Source: Acephala macrosclerotiorum (Eukaryota > Ascomycota > Leotiomycetes > Helotiales > Mollisiaceae). Taken from it: DNA of 10,965 nucleotides. Shown one piece after another: positions 9,537 to 10,965 of the stretch (its first letter is position 1; each line of letters begins with the position of its first letter). Where the stretch lies: NCBI GenBank assembly GCA_014904845.1, contig MU119975.1:1-10965 (forward strand). Reading direction: 5' to 3'. A program made the translations under genes and the position numbers. Below the pieces are notes generated by a model. It had not been told where the DNA came from, searched no databases, and saw only the letters and a program-made list of their open reading frames with translations.

Positions 9537-9580
9537 TTAATTAATTATTATTAATAATTATTAATATTTTTAATAATATT

Positions 9581-9601
9581 AATAATAATAATAATAATAA
9601 T
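9581..9601. repeat. (AAT)7 microsatellite just past the end of copy 2
   Basis: Seven AAT units starting about 13 bp after the point where similarity between the two long-repeat copies stops. Copy 1 has no comparable tract after 2588. Confidence 0.8.
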
Positions 9602-10880
9602 AAAATTATTATTAAATATCGAATTTTTAAAATTAAATTAAATAATAATAAAAATTTAATATTAAAAAAAATTTATCGAATATTATATATTTTAAAAATA
9701 TTATTAAAAAAATATTATTTAAAATTTTTTATATAATAATTTTTATATAATTAATAATTTTTAATTTTATTAATATTTTTAATTTTAAATATTTTATTTA
9801 TAAATAAATTTTTTTTTATTTCGATTAAATTAATTTTATTTTTTTATAAATAAAATTTTTTTAATATATTTATTTTTTTATTTTTTTATTTAAATTATTT
9901 TAATAATTTTATATTTCGAATAAATATTTTTAATATTTATAATATTAATATATATAATTATATTAAAAAAAAAATTATAAATTAATTTTTATAAATTATA
10001 TAATTTTTATTTTAATTAAAATATATTAATTTAATTTTTTTTTTATTTTATTCGATAAATTTTCGTATTATATTTATATAAATTATTTTTAATAATTTTA
10101 TAATATTTTAATTTTTTTAAAAATTTAAAAAAATTTTTTTTTAATATAATTTAACGATTTTCGAAATTTTTTTAAATATTTTTCAATTTTAATTTTATTA
10201 TTTTATAATCGAATAAATTTAATTATTAATTAATATTAATATATTCAAAAATAAATTATAAAACTTTAAAATATTAATTTAATATTAATAATTTAATTAA
10301 TTATTTAAACGATTATTTAATTAAATTAATAATAATATATTTATATAAATCGTATAATACGATTTTAATAATTTATAAAAGATTATTTATAAATTATTAT
10401 TTAAAAAAAATAATTACAATTAATAAAATTAATAATTATTTTATAAAAATTAAAAACGTATTAAAAAATTATTTAATCAAATAAAAAAAATAAAAAATAA
10501 TATTATTTTAAAAAATTTTAAAATTAAAAAATTACGTATTATATTTTAATAAATTTGATTTAATTTAATTAAAATTTTTAATAATATATTTAAATATTAT
10601 AATTAAAAAACTTTGTTTAAAATTTAAATATTTTAATAATTTATTAAAAATTCGAATAAATATTTTATATAAATCGTTTTATATTTTATAAAATTATTAA
10701 AATTATTAATATAATTATTATTAAAAAAAATAAAATATATAATATATAAATTATAAAAATATTTTTTAATTTATTAATTATAAAAAAATATAAATAATAA
10801 TTTAATAATTATAAATTTGAAAAATAATTAATTATTATTATTAATAATATAAATATTTTTTTTAATTAATTTTAATAATT

Positions 10881-10903
10881 AATAATAATAATAATAATAA
10901 TTA

Positions 10904-10965
<62 letters not shown>
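10881..10965. repeat. (AAT)7-TAT-(ATT)n palindromic microsatellite at the window end
   Basis: Seven AAT units (10881-10901), then TAT, then about twenty ATT units (10905-10965) that run off the window. The first seven ATT units are the exact reverse complement of the AAT run, so the tract can fold into a 21-bp-arm hairpin with a 3-nt loop. Confidence 0.9.

Larger units (their letters stand above)
8912..9568 (+). repeat. Copy 2 of the long repeat, right part (after the transposon)
   Basis: Colinear with 2097-2588. Anchors are ATAAAAAATTAAA at 8931-8943 (2114-2126), TTATTTTAAAATA near 9013 (near 2193), TTTAATATTTAATTATATAA near 9220 (near 2299), and the paired hairpins at 9386-9412 and 9502-9536. 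It is longer than the copy 1 segment because of A/T-rich expansions (about 9040-9110) and an extra block near 9296-9370. The match stops around 9568, about 13 bp before an (AAT)7 tract. Confidence 0.85.
9569..10965. other. RIP-saturated A+T sequence without identifiable genes
   Basis: About 1.4 kb to the right of copy 2. It has scattered CpGs, almost no other C or G, and stops in all frames. I found no match to 2589-4647 or to the long repeat. It holds an (AAT)7 tract at its left end and a long (AAT)/(ATT) palindrome at its right end, and nothing else I can support. Confidence 0.6.

Noticed and set aside
1..10965. Organelle genome or a naturally A+T-rich protist or microsporidian genome
   Set aside because: There are no conserved organelle genes, tRNAs or rRNAs. 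CpG-only survival of C, duplicated repeats and a fungal-type Fot1 relic with G-to-A and C-to-T stops fit RIP better than a general A+T bias.
10881..10965. Telomere repeat
   Set aside because: AAT/ATT is not a known telomere unit. Fungal telomeres are usually TTAGGG-like, and no G-rich repeat is present.

Overview
This window is a fossil of fungal transposable elements, not a gene-bearing region. By eye, about 9 kb of it is almost pure A+T. Nearly every surviving C is followed by G, and CpA, CpT and CpC (TpG, ApG and GpG on the other strand) are almost gone. Loss of C everywhere except CpG is the reverse of ordinary methyl-CpG decay. It is what exhaustive repeat-induced point mutation (RIP) leaves, because RIP attacks CpA first and CpG late. 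RIP of this type, together with a recognisable Fot1/pogo DNA transposon, points to a filamentous ascomycete (Pezizomycotina) and an AT-isochore or pericentromeric type of locus. The species cannot be named from the sequence. No intact gene, RNA gene or CRISPR array was found.

Layout: (1) 1-2588 is copy 1 of a long unidentified repeat, cut off by the left window edge. (2) 2589-4647 is about 2 kb of equally degraded A+T sequence with no second copy in the window. (3) 4648-7124 plus 8912-9568 is copy 2 of the same repeat, in direct orientation and split in two. (4) 7125-8911 is a 1,787-bp Fot1/pogo-family transposon inserted in copy 2, with a TA duplication, inverted repeats of about 64 bp and a minus-strand transposase relic (7211-8765). 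(5) 9569-10965 is further featureless A+T sequence that ends in an (AAT)n/(ATT)n palindrome running off the window.

The uninterrupted copy 1 gives the empty target site (TA within 2095-2100), so the nested insertion is placed to within about 2 bp. The transposon is clearly less mutated than its host repeat, which fits a later arrival. Translation of the minus strand still shows the N-terminal psq-type helix-turn-helix, the CENP-B/Tc5-type second helix-turn-helix, the first catalytic block (NMDET-like, with the Asp codon now Asn) and the basic C-terminal block typical of fungal Fot1-type transposases. It is broken by many stops and at least one frame change.

The main points of interest are mutational: the CpG-only residue, the CG-versus-TA two-state differences between the repeat copies, the difference in RIP saturation between nested layers, and an apparent strand bias of mutation within the transposon. 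I did not find a new functional system.
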